Assembly (NCBI GenBank): GCA_027451565.1
Contig: DAIDJC010000065.1
Location: forward strand, 334-12,908
Direction of reading: 5' to 3'
DNA from: Limisphaerales bacterium
GTDB lineage: Bacteria > Verrucomicrobiota > Verrucomicrobiia > Limisphaerales > UBA11358
DNA: 12,575 bases
The notes under the pieces are model-generated. The model was not told the DNA's origin. It saw only the letters and a list, made by a program, of their open reading frames with translations, and ran no database searches. Positions within the stretch are counted from its first letter, which is position 1; every line of letters begins with the position of its first letter. Position numbers and translations under genes: made by a program. Positions 1 through 7,156 of this stretch are shown here, piece after piece.

Positions 1-347
1 CATTTGTGAGCGCTGAGGATGAATTACCGCGCAAATACCTGAACCCCACTCTTCGTGGCATTTTCCAGGGGATGTGCGAGTCCAATGTGCCAGGCTCCCT
101 CCATGTTTGTTCGTTTCTTATTCATCAGGCGCAAGCCAGGGCGCAGAATACCGCTTTCAAACAAAGGCAGGATGTCATGCGCGCCGATGTTTGGATGGAC
201 CAGGCTTTGTCCTTTGCCGGCAACCCTTTCGGTTGATCGGCCATTCAGCCCTGACCGGATTTGCACGCGGGTGAATTCCGGGTATCAAGGAGCATACCCC
301 GATAATGGGTCCATTTCCATGGCCGGGTATTTCATCAACGCGCAAAA
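1..347. other. Left-edge region with no supportable gene
   Basis: This stretch lies downstream of the Lgt-like gene. Two overlapping open frames exist: a plus-strand frame open from the left edge to a stop at 236, and a minus-strand frame 266-24 that would need a GTG start. Neither has a recognisable motif, a Shine-Dalgarno site or a clear coding signature, so I call neither. The minus-strand frame reads slightly more like protein and could be a small hypothetical gene. A short inverted repeat (GGGTAT at 280-285 with ATACCC at 294-299) lies just past the Lgt-like gene, but it lacks a T-tract on either strand and is not convincing as a terminator. Confidence 0.4.
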
Positions 348-1211
348 TCAGGAATTGGTATGATGAGAGAGTTTGCCTCTCTGCATGTTTTTTTGACGCC
401 TGATATAACCCAACATACCCAATCCCACCAAGCCAACGGAGGCAAATTGATAGCCTGAGAACGGGCCGAAGATTCGAGGCGTGTCCCGCAGAAATTCATG
501 AAAAAACCGAAAGAGGCCATAGGCCACAAGGTAGATATGAAATAATTGGCCGGGGGCAACCTTTCCCCAGCGCATCAGCAAGGCGACAAAAAGCATCATG
601 GCATTAAAAAGAAACTCCAATGGCACGGCGGGCCACCGGGGAACACCATTGGCATCGTTCAACGTGTACCAGGAGGGTTCGCACACCCGCCCAAGGCAAC
701 AACCCGTTAAAAAACATCCGACACGACCGAGCATAATGCCAAACGGCACGAGCACGGCAAACCAGTCTCCGGTGATTGCGTCGCATTTCAGGAGGCGCTT
801 GGTGATTTCCACCGCTCCATAGCCGCCGATCAAAGCCCCCGTGATGGATTTGCCGGTTGCAAGAACCAACCAACGATTTGGATCCCGCCAATACAACCAG
901 CCCTCTGCGCCGAGATACACCAGTTTGGCTCCAAGAAATGCGCCAACAAGCGCCGAGATGTAAACCATGAAAAGCCGTTCGTCACGGCGCGCCATCCGTG
1001 ACCAGAAGACAATGCCCGCAAAAATCCCGGCGAGCATCAACCACCCGTAGGCGGTTGGTGCAGTGCTTTTAAAAGCAAATAACAAGGGTGTGCTCCTCTC
1101 ATTGAAATGAACCGAATGAATGCCTCTTAACCGGAAGGAATCGGGATCCATTGCGTCCACAAAAAACAGGAATATGGGATGCCCCTGCCGACCATTGTTG
1201 CCATCTCCCAT
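348..1211 (-). CDS. Lgt-family (prolipoprotein diacylglyceryl transferase-like) membrane protein, atypical active site
   Basis: A 287-residue polytopic inner-membrane protein of the Lgt family, which moves diacylglycerol from phosphatidylglycerol to the lipobox cysteine of prolipoproteins. The fold is recognisable from hydrophobic segments at about 55-72 and 80-102, a GALIGG segment (125-130), the GRVGCF..GCC.GR signature (162-175), a RWPAVPLEFLFN stretch equivalent to the RHPSQLYE region, and a C-terminal RFFHEFLRD that keeps the conserved Arg and Glu. Set against the E. coli Lgt signature GRLGNFINGELWGR, Arg143 is kept (R163) but Asn146 is Cys166 and Glu151 is Cys171. The His of the HGGL motif appears to be Thr124. 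It may therefore be a family member with another acyl- or lipid-transfer role rather than housekeeping Lgt. It is the last gene of the operon, about 100 bases after the radical SAM gene. The start is uncertain: the ATG at 1211 gives a roughly 30-residue extension before the usual Lgt beginning, and an ATG at 1151 is also possible; neither has a good ribosome site. Confidence 0.85.
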   Translation of the reverse strand: MGDGNNGRQGHPIFLFFVDAMDPDSFRLRGIHSVHFNERSTPLLFAFKSTAPTAYGWLMLAGIFAGIVFWSRMARRDERLFMVYISALVGAFLGAKLVYLGAEGWLYWRDPNRWLVLATGKSITGALIGGYGAVEITKRLLKCDAITGDWFAVLVPFGIMLGRVGCFLTGCCLGRVCEPSWYTLNDANGVPRWPAVPLEFLFNAMMLFVALLMRWGKVAPGQLFHIYLVAYGLFRFFHEFLRDTPRIFGPFSGYQFASVGLVGLGMLGYIRRQKNMQRGKLSHHTNS

Positions 1212-1310
1212 TAAATTCTGATTGCGGGTTTTTTAAATCGCCGTCGTCTTTGCCGCCAGGATTTGACATGTTCATTTCGAAAAACGCTTTGGAAAGGTCG
1301 CTGCCTGGGC

Positions 1311-2696
1311 TTATTCGCCCCGACCCATTCTCATTTTTTTTTGGCAATCCGCAAAGCCTGAATAGTACCGGCAAAAGGAATCCAATTGCCCATCAGGACG
1401 GATGACATGGGTGCAACAGCGGTCAATGCGGTCTTCATCCCACGTGAACGCATCCATGAATGGCTTGATAAACAGCCTAAAGGTATGAGTTTCATCCAGC
1501 TCAAACAACCTCAGGAGCTCGCCAAGAGGCTCCGATTCACATCCGCACTTCATCAGGTCCTCAAGTTTGTATCGGATTTTGGTACCCAAAAAATCCTGGA
1601 GGTTTTTAAAGTCTATGAAATCACTGACAGAGCGTGTCTGCCCGCCCACTTTGAGAAGGTACCCGATGGACGCGCAATTGGGATCACCACAGGGCAGCGG
1701 GGTGAAATCCTCGAACTTCAATTTTCCGGAGGATTGGGAGACTGCGGCCAGAATGACATCCGCCGTGTTCAACCGGGTCTTGGGCGGACTGGGAATGCGT
1801 CCGCTGCCGAATATCGGTTGAAATGAAATCCCCCGCACATTGGAATAACCCAATCCGAATTCAACGGCATCCCACAGTCCCGCGAGGTTTTCATGAGTCA
1901 CCGTCATGGCAAGAGTGACGGGCAATTGCATTTCAGCGCAACGCTCAAGGCACCGTTGGCGCGTCGTTCGCAAATCCGCCCCGCGCAAATTTTTTTGCCC
2001 GGCTTCCTGGGTTCCATCGAATTGAAGATACAATTGAAATTTTCCATATTGAAACCCGCCAGCCAGCCTGGATTTGAAATCGTCATCGTTTGCGATGCGA
2101 ACGCCGTTTGTATTTAAGAGGACATAATCAATGCCGGGATTGGCGTGCAACCAGTGAAGCAGCTCAAAAAATTGCGGGTGCAAAGTCGGTTCACCCCCCG
2201 AAAGTTGGAGGATTTCGATTTTCCCCTTGCGGTCAATGACGCCTTGGATGCGTTCTTGAAGGTTTTCCAAAGGAACGGCATCCACCGCATGACCGGTTCC
2301 GTGGGGCGAATTGGCATAGCAGGTTGGACAACTCAAGTTGCAGGAGTTGACAATTTCGATCAGGGCCAGGCATGTGGAGAGTTTATCCATCACTCCAAGG
2401 GCTTCGCCCGGATTGGCATTGCTTCCAAGAGTTCCCTGATGGCATCCGTCGGAAGAAATGCAAAGACCCGGCCCGCACTCACAGGAATTCCCGGGTTTTC
2501 CAACGGAGAGCCAATGAAAACGCGCATCAGATGCAATACAAACACTGGCTTCCCCATGATCGGGACAAATGCGCCTCAGAAAAACCTGCGGTTGGAATCC
2601 TCCGGTCCGCCAGACCTCCGCCGGACAGACAGACATGCACAATGGACACCGTGATTGGGTTTTTTTGAGCAACACGTCCCTGAGGTTTAAATTCAT
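1311..2696 (-). CDS. Radical SAM enzyme, MJ0619/tetraether-lipid-synthase (Tes)-like
   Basis: A 461-residue radical SAM protein. The N-terminus has a cysteine-rich metal site (C17-x2-C20-x3-C24, then C44-P-x-H-G), followed by a further Cys group at 72-85. The radical SAM core has CNLSCPTCYANS, a CxxxCxxC motif (C119, C123, C126) that binds the SAM-cleaving 4Fe-4S cluster, and GGEP at 167-170. A C-terminal Cys region includes CGDPNC (around 340) and CCTHVIRPDG...FC (C427, C428, C442). This arrangement matches the archaeal MJ0619/Tes family, whose characterised member joins lipid tails to make tetraethers and carries three 4Fe-4S clusters plus a rubredoxin-like iron; another proposed activity in the family is pterin methylation. 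The likely role is C-C bond formation or methylation on a lipid or cofactor, but the substrate is not visible here. The ATG at 2696 follows a good GAGGA site six bases upstream, which overlaps the stop of the preceding gene. Family call is confident; substrate is not. Confidence 0.88.
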   Translation of the reverse strand: MNLNLRDVLLKKTQSRCPLCMSVCPAEVWRTGGFQPQVFLRRICPDHGEASVCIASDARFHWLSVGKPGNSCECGPGLCISSDGCHQGTLGSNANPGEALGVMDKLSTCLALIEIVNSCNLSCPTCYANSPHGTGHAVDAVPLENLQERIQGVIDRKGKIEILQLSGGEPTLHPQFFELLHWLHANPGIDYVLLNTNGVRIANDDDFKSRLAGGFQYGKFQLYLQFDGTQEAGQKNLRGADLRTTRQRCLERCAEMQLPVTLAMTVTHENLAGLWDAVEFGLGYSNVRGISFQPIFGSGRIPSPPKTRLNTADVILAAVSQSSGKLKFEDFTPLPCGDPNCASIGYLLKVGGQTRSVSDFIDFKNLQDFLGTKIRYKLEDLMKCGCESEPLGELLRLFELDETHTFRLFIKPFMDAFTWDEDRIDRCCTHVIRPDGQLDSFCRYYSGFADCQKKMRMGRGE

Positions 2697-2708
2697 TTGC
2701 AGTCCTCA
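2697..2708 (-). promoter_or_regulatory. Shine-Dalgarno site of the radical SAM gene overlapping the upstream stop
   Basis: Read on the minus strand, the zinc-ribbon gene ends in TGA and the same bases form TGAGGACTGCAA directly before the ATG. The GAGGA core sits six bases from the start. This sets the radical SAM start and implies coupled translation of the first two genes of the operon. Confidence 0.7.
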
Positions 2709-3098
2709 AAAGCCATTCCGGGGGAGAATCATCAGGCAGCCTATAAATAGGATTCCACAATAAACAACAACCATGCCAAATGAAAAAAGAATGCCGCAAA
2801 CAATGAATGATGGATTGGTTTTGGCAAAAATTGCGGACAAGGCAAATCCGGCAATCAATGCGCCCAGAAATGGGAAGGCCAAAATTCCCCCATTGAGACC
2901 CGCTTTGGCCGCCAGCAAAGCCAAAGCCGGCCCGGCAAAAAACGCGGTCCAAAAGACCAGCCACCGGATCGGCCTTTTTTGCATGAACGGCGGCATCCAG
3001 CTTAATTGAGAAGGCGGCAACAAAACACGTCCACAGTGGGGACATGCCGGGAAAACCTGCCCATCGGGCAGATTATTGTGGCAGTGGAAACATTTCAT
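2706..3098 (-). CDS. Zinc-ribbon membrane protein of unknown function
   Basis: A 130-residue protein that begins with a compact zinc ribbon (C3-x2-C6 and C19-P-H-C22) on the cytoplasmic side. Three or four hydrophobic segments follow, at about 46-67, 70-92 and 97-125. The residues between ribbon and membrane are basic and proline-rich (QKRPIRW at about 40-46). Many bacteria have small proteins of this shape with no assigned role; I do not recognise a specific family. It is the first gene of the minus-strand operon: only nine bases separate its stop from the ATG of the radical SAM gene, and the ribosome site of that gene overlaps its stop, so the two are probably translated together. A role as membrane anchor or accessory factor for the radical SAM enzyme is inference from position only. 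The ATG start is preceded by no clear Shine-Dalgarno sequence. Confidence 0.75.
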   Translation of the reverse strand: MKCFHCHNNLPDGQVFPACPHCGRVLLPPSQLSWMPPFMQKRPIRWLVFWTAFFAGPALALLAAKAGLNGGILAFPFLGALIAGFALSAIFAKTNPSFIVCGILFSFGMVVVYCGILFIGCLMILPRNGF

Positions 3099-3651
3099 AT
3101 GGATTGCTTGTCCAGAATTTGAACGGAAAACCCTTCTTTAAGGCACCCTACTCACCCTGGAATTCCAGCCGGAATGATTTGAAGACGGCCCCGCAGGCCT
3201 TTTGAGGCCGGCAGGCCAAGCCCAACCCCCTGGTTGCTCTTCAATTTCTTCAAACATCAAATTTGGCTGGGCCAATGACATCCTTTCAAGGTTTCAGGTG
3301 AGAGGCACAGTTCATCCCCTGCCACAGGCTGCGGGATCAGCCGATCCTCTCGTTCAATTCGCTTTACAATAATGTCATTCATTCGGCAGGCTGATTTCAA
3401 GCCCTACCTTCAGAAATCATTCGCGGGTCGCATTGGATGCAAAGCTGGATTGGGTTTGCTTTGAAGGGCCCCTGCGGCCCCGTCTTTGGATTTTACAAGA
3501 CCGCCCTGCGGGTGGAAATTGGCGCACCAATTGCTTGAATTTTTAACGTGAACAAACCATTTTCTCAAATTAAGGGCACAAATAATGCTTCTGAAAAATG
3601 CCTGTTTTGAGCCGTCACGAGTCGCAACAAGCCATTTAAATTTTTTCTGCC
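3099..3651. other. 550-base divergent intergenic region
   Basis: This region separates two divergent genes (zinc-ribbon protein on minus, HDOD protein on plus) and must hold both promoters. I see no convincing gene: a long minus-strand frame across 3410-3841 runs into the HDOD gene and has no protein-like features. It carries several small inverted repeats: an imperfect 8-bp stem around 3193-3211 (GCAGGCCT/AGGCCGGC), GGGCC/GGCCC at 3466-3480, and AATTGG/CCAATT at 3517-3532 with a 4-base spacer. The last is an operator-like palindrome. None can be tied to a known regulator, and I could not place a strong sigma-70 promoter. Confidence 0.5.
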
Positions 3652-4605
3652 ATGCAAATTGACTCCGACGCAGAAGCAATCGCAGAACAATTGAAAGCCA
3701 ATCCTTTTTTAAGGATGGATCCTTCAAAACAATGGATCCGAGACCGCTTGGTGGGTTTGTTAAGTTCGGAGACCTTTTTGCCATCCTTGTCGCTGACCGT
3801 TTCCCGACTGTTGGAATTGGTGAAAAACGAGAATGCGACAATGGAAGAAATGGCGGTGGTGGTTCAGTTGGATGCGCCGTTGGCCGCGCGATGCCTGCGC
3901 GTGGCTTCCACGGCGCGGCACGGGGGGCAGAATTTTGAAAACATTCAGGATGCCTTGTTTCTTATTGGCACTGATGAAATCCGCCGGATAGCCTTTACCG
4001 TGGGTGTGCTGGACAGCTTTAAATCGCTGCGATTAAAAGTGAATTGGAGGCAATTTTGGCTTCATAGTGCCTTGGTGGCCCGGCTTTCAGAAAGGATTGC
4101 TGCCGGGTTCCGGGACACGAACGGCATGGAATACCTCACCGGCCTCTTGCATGACATCGGCAAATTGGTCATCCAAAATTCCTTCCCAATGGAATTTGAG
4201 AAGGTCGTGATGCGAGCGGGCGAACGGGGCTGTGGCCACTCCGCAGCCGAAATGGAAATTCTTGGCATTGACCACGCCCGCATTGGTGCCGCGTTGTGCC
4301 AGTCCCTAAAACTGGACCGGCATATTGTTCAGGGCGTGGGATTCCATCATCAGGCCGCACACCCCGCACATACCGGTGATCCCGAGGGTGATTTGGGATT
4401 CCTGGCTTGTTGCGTGAGTGTGGCTGACACTTTGGCCAATATGGGGGATGTCAGCATGGGTGGACATTGCAAGACAGCCGTCACATTGGATGATCAACCC
4501 GAATGGCAAAACCTTACCACCTTCTTCAACTGCCGGGGCTTGAGCCTGAATTTAAAAGAGGAAATATCCGCGGTAACCCAGGAAATGGATTTGCTGCAAT
4601 CTTAA
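3652..4605 (+). CDS. HDOD domain regulatory protein
   Basis: A 317-residue soluble protein with an HDOD domain, a catalytically degenerate relative of the HD phosphohydrolases found in bacterial signalling and often linked to chemotaxis, stress or cell-cycle control. The sequence shows the helical HDOD beginning (LPSLSLTVSRLLELV near 43-57), the ARCLRVAST segment (about 83-91) and the GLLHDIGK motif at 164-171 with an intact His-Asp pair (H167, D168). Two further His-rich helices follow (about 195-235, including GFHH). It lacks a recognisable output domain; the last 60 residues are not assigned. The ATG at 3652 has no Shine-Dalgarno site. A second ATG at 3715 has AAGG directly before it, too close to help, so the longer start is kept. 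The gene stands alone, divergent from the radical SAM operon and convergent with the thioredoxin gene; its partner is unknown. Confidence 0.88.
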   Translation: MQIDSDAEAIAEQLKANPFLRMDPSKQWIRDRLVGLLSSETFLPSLSLTVSRLLELVKNENATMEEMAVVVQLDAPLAARCLRVASTARHGGQNFENIQDALFLIGTDEIRRIAFTVGVLDSFKSLRLKVNWRQFWLHSALVARLSERIAAGFRDTNGMEYLTGLLHDIGKLVIQNSFPMEFEKVVMRAGERGCGHSAAEMEILGIDHARIGAALCQSLKLDRHIVQGVGFHHQAAHPAHTGDPEGDLGFLACCVSVADTLANMGDVSMGGHCKTAVTLDDQPEWQNLTTFFNCRGLSLNLKEEISAVTQEMDLLQS

Positions 4606-4660
4606 GGCAGCTCCCAAAAAGGGGGTATCGAGGCATTCTTCTCAAAATCAAGGCAGCGAA

Positions 4661-4686
4661 CCATTGCCGTTGCAAAACGGCAATGG
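4661..4686. terminator. Bidirectional hairpin between convergent genes
   Basis: A perfect 11-bp inverted repeat (CCATTGCCGTT and AACGGCAATGG) encloses a GCAA tetraloop. It sits in the 92-base gap between the 3' ends of the HDOD gene and the thioredoxin gene. Neither side has an immediate run of T, so it is not a textbook intrinsic terminator, but its position and symmetry suggest it ends or protects transcripts from both directions. Confidence 0.5.
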
Positions 4687-4697
4687 CCGACCAACCA

Positions 4698-5240
4698 TCA
4701 AGGGGTTTTCTCAGCAAGCAACGGCTTGAGCACTGATTCCATATCCCCTTCCTCCACCCCTCCCACATGTGTCCAAACCACCTTCCCGCTTCGGTTCAGG
4801 ACGAATGTGGTGGGCAGTAAATCCCCCGCTTGGAACTGGGTAAGCATTTGAGTTGTGGCCAATCCTACCGGATAATTGATTCCCAATTTTTTGGCGGTCT
4901 CAGCCACCAGAGCGGTTCCCCCGTCATCCACTGAAGCGCCAATGAATTGCAAACCCTGGTCGGAATACTTTTTCTGAAGGTCGGCAAACCCAGGAATTTC
5001 CAACCGGCATGGCCCACACCAAGTCGCCCAAAAATTAACGACGACCACTTTACCTTTGTAATCTGTTGATTGGATGGCGTTTCCATTAATATCCTTAAAG
5101 GACCAGCTTGGCGACATATCAGACTTGGCAGCGGCCACCGTTTCAAGATCACCTCCTGCCTGGGAAGCCCTGACACCTGCAAAAACCGCCAAGGCTGCAA
5201 TTGGAAGAAACTTCATCAATTTAATTCTTTTCATACTCAT
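4698..5240 (-). CDS. TlpA-like periplasmic thiol-disulfide oxidoreductase
   Basis: A 180-residue exported thioredoxin-fold protein of the TlpA/ResA/AhpC-TSA type. Residues 1-28 form a signal peptide: basic start (MSMKRIKLMK), hydrophobic core (FLPIAALAVFAGV) and a SQA cleavage site. The mature domain has the FWATWCGPC motif with redox cysteines C75 and C78, and later LPTTFVLNRSGKVV, which supplies the cis-proline loop. Such proteins reduce disulfides in the periplasm, for example during cytochrome c maturation, or act as general reductants. No cytochrome genes are adjacent, so the target is unknown. The start may be the ATG at 5240 or that at 5234; both leave a good signal peptide and only a weak GGCGG-like site precedes them. 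The gene appears to be monocistronic, with its own promoter in the AT-rich gap upstream. Confidence 0.9.
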   Translation of the reverse strand: MSMKRIKLMKFLPIAALAVFAGVRASQAGGDLETVAAAKSDMSPSWSFKDINGNAIQSTDYKGKVVVVNFWATWCGPCRLEIPGFADLQKKYSDQGLQFIGASVDDGGTALVAETAKKLGINYPVGLATTQMLTQFQAGDLLPTTFVLNRSGKVVWTHVGGVEEGDMESVLKPLLAEKTP

Positions 5241-5260
5241 TAGACCGCCATCCGGCTATT

Positions 5261-5290
5261 TAATTACACTTTTTTTGGAAAAAATTTCAA
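5261..5290 (-). promoter_or_regulatory. Candidate sigma-70-like promoter for the thioredoxin gene
   Basis: On the minus strand TTGAAA (plus positions 5290-5285) and TAATTA (5266-5261) are 18 bases apart, about 20 bases before the start codon and in a very AT-rich stretch. Spacing and position are right, but the -10 match is poor and AT-rich DNA gives such hits by chance. Confidence 0.3.
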
Positions 5291-5429
5291 ATCCCCCTCC
5301 TGAAAATAAAAACCACCCAAATAGGCTGAATTTAAGGGAGTTAAACAAGCCAGACTACAGGCATTTTAAATTTGAATGGATCGCAATATCTTGACATGCC
5401 GCTGCCTTGCAAACGCTTAGGAAAGAAGG

Positions 5430-6458
5430 CTACCGAGTGTTTTCAAAAGCCAAACGCCACACCCATGGGATAAAATCCATTATTTTGAGAAGAAGACCTT
5501 GCGATCGAATGGAAAAGGAACGTTGCAAAAAACCGGCAACGGCAAGGCGGCGGGAAAAGGCAGCATCACAGGCTGTGGCAATACGGCTCCGAGCCTGGGT
5601 CCAAGAAAGGGCGCCACGACTCCATTCAATCAAATGGGGAACCGCCAATTCGGCGGATTCGAATGCCATGGACATGCCATTGCCGGTAAGGGGCGGGATC
5701 ATGGTGATGGAATCTCCCACACAGGGAAGTGGATGATTTACGGCCCGGAGCGAGTCCAAAGAAATTCCGGCCATGGAACAAAATGAAGCCTCGTCCCATT
5801 GTGCATGAGCCAGGCGCTGGTGGAGGATGGACCCTGGATTTCCGCAAAGCGCGGCGCGAACCGATTTCGGCGAATCCAGGGAGTCGCCACGCAGAAGGCC
5901 GCAAACATTCACGACGCCGCCGCCCACATGGCAGAGACCCACATAACCCATGGAACTGAAATGCAACTCCAATCCTGCCCGCAGGGGAATGTTCCGTCCG
6001 TGCATTTTTACGCCGATCCAAGGCTGGCCCACGGGGTTGGCGTGGCGCCGCCGCCCAGTGGCACAGACGAGGCCTTCATCGCAAGATTCACCCCGCCATC
6101 GGCTGCCCACGCATAAATCACCCCCCAGGGCGGAGAATGTTTTGGCCAATTCCAAGTCCAAAACATGCCGGGAAATGCAAAGCGCAGGTTCTGGCAGTTC
6201 ATGAATGACTCCGGCGCAATATTCAGTATGAAAAGCTGCGGTATGGGCCATGACCGCGCCAAGCTCCAGAAGTCTTTTTTCAGGCCCGAGCCGCTCCAAG
6301 GCGGGCCTTCCCCTGCCGCTGATAAATTCCCCACACACACGATGCCTGGGGTAATGGCCGGCTTCATGCAACCTTACAGGTATTCCATTCCGGCGCAATC
6401 CGATGCCGAGAGCCAGGCCCGCGAGGCCTCCGCCGGCAATGGTGATGGATCGGGTCAT
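5430..6458 (-). CDS. FAD-dependent oxidoreductase of a type III PKS cluster
   Basis: A 342-residue flavoprotein of the PHBH/geranylgeranyl-reductase type. It starts with the dinucleotide-binding motif GGGLAGLALGIGL (8-20), has RHRVCGEFISG (about 39-49), common in the geranylgeranyl reductase-like branch, and carries the second FAD motif as CVGDSITMIPPLTGNGMSMA in the last third. These enzymes hydroxylate aromatic rings or reduce double bonds. Its ATG overlaps the stop of the methyltransferase by four bases (ATGA), and it is the last of three coupled genes after a type III polyketide synthase. By analogy with the Streptomyces griseus srsABC operon, where a flavoprotein hydroxylates the methylated alkylresorcinol before quinone formation, it probably oxidises the polyketide product. 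That is inference; the enzyme could instead be a reductase. No typical signal or clear membrane segment is seen, though the C-terminus is hydrophobic. Confidence 0.85.
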   Translation of the reverse strand: MTRSITIAGGGLAGLALGIGLRRNGIPVRLHEAGHYPRHRVCGEFISGRGRPALERLGPEKRLLELGAVMAHTAAFHTEYCAGVIHELPEPALCISRHVLDLELAKTFSALGGDLCVGSRWRGESCDEGLVCATGRRRHANPVGQPWIGVKMHGRNIPLRAGLELHFSSMGYVGLCHVGGGVVNVCGLLRGDSLDSPKSVRAALCGNPGSILHQRLAHAQWDEASFCSMAGISLDSLRAVNHPLPCVGDSITMIPPLTGNGMSMAFESAELAVPHLIEWSRGALSWTQARSRIATACDAAFSRRLAVAGFLQRSFSIRSQGLLLKIMDFIPWVWRLAFENTR

Positions 6459-7156
6459 GGCGCTGCTGGGTTTTTAATGGCGAAAAACAGGTGGCTGAAC
6501 AATCCTCCGCGCATTTCCTCAATCCGCCATTGATTGTTCTTGGGCCAAAGGTTAGTCAATTCATTCCCATAAAATCCCGCCTTGATGCTGGCCAGGCCAT
6601 CATGACGTGTCACACGATTGCATCCCAGAAGGGCCAAAAGGGTGGCGCCCATTCCGGGCCAGCGCATGCGCCGCGGCTCCAGTGCAATAAAACACCGGCT
6701 TGAAACAGCCGCCTTCTGGAACAGCGTCTTCAAGTCATCAAAAGCCAGGTGATGCAGAAAAAGATTGGCCACGATCAAGTCGTGGCCCTCCGGGCCGGGT
6801 TGCCAATCGCGAATATCCATTGCCAGCGCTGTGGCAGGCCATCCCAGCGCTGACATGATCTCAATCGTGCCCGGCGACAAACATGGCTGGCGATCCAACG
6901 CGGTAATCTTCACCCCAGGCCAAAACCGGTGGCAACGCCGCGCCAGTTCAAGGGTAAAAAGCCCGTCACCAGCACCGAGTTCCAAAATCGAAGTTGGGGC
7001 CAGGCTGGTCCTGGCTGTTTGAAATTTTCGTGTCATGATCCCGACATGGCCCATCCAGGCATTGATGCGTTTCAGATCAGCGCGTGATCGCATTGCCTCC
7101 GGGTGATCTGAAGGCATGGCATCCAGCCATTCGGGCTCCAGTTGCCTGGGTTTCAT
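6455..7156 (-). CDS. Class I SAM-dependent methyltransferase of the type III PKS cluster
   Basis: A 233-residue methyltransferase. The SAM-binding motif I is ILELGAGDGLFTLELARR in the first third, followed by an acidic motif II residue (ITALDRQP) and NLFLHHL after strand 4, a pattern seen in small-molecule methyltransferases. The open frame extends upstream to 7219, but the ATG at 7156 is preferred: it gives a 4-base ATGA overlap with the stop of the polyketide synthase and has GGAAG eight bases before it, whereas the longer form would run into that gene. Its own stop overlaps the next start in the same way. It probably methylates the polyketide product on carbon or oxygen. It differs from srsB and bpsB of known type III PKS operons, which are membrane isoprenylcysteine-methyltransferase-like proteins, so the reaction may be analogous rather than homologous. 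Confidence 0.85.
   Translation of the reverse strand: MKPRQLEPEWLDAMPSDHPEAMRSRADLKRINAWMGHVGIMTRKFQTARTSLAPTSILELGAGDGLFTLELARRCHRFWPGVKITALDRQPCLSPGTIEIMSALGWPATALAMDIRDWQPGPEGHDLIVANLFLHHLAFDDLKTLFQKAAVSSRCFIALEPRRMRWPGMGATLLALLGCNRVTRHDGLASIKAGFYGNELTNLWPKNNQWRIEEMRGGLFSHLFFAIKNPAAP

Noticed and set aside
24..266. Minus-strand frame of 80 residues at the left edge
   Set aside because: GTG start without a ribosome site, no recognised motif, and an overlapping plus-strand frame of similar quality; coding cannot be shown.
1099..1374. Minus-strand frame of 91 residues between the radical SAM and Lgt-like genes
   Set aside because: Overlaps both genes in another frame and shows no motif.
1386..1826. 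Plus-strand frame of 146 residues inside the radical SAM gene
   Set aside because: Shadow of the radical SAM coding frame, whose metal-binding motifs are unambiguous.
3410..3841. Minus-strand frame of 143 residues across the divergent intergenic region
   Set aside because: Overlaps the well-supported HDOD gene by 190 bases and its residue composition is not protein-like.
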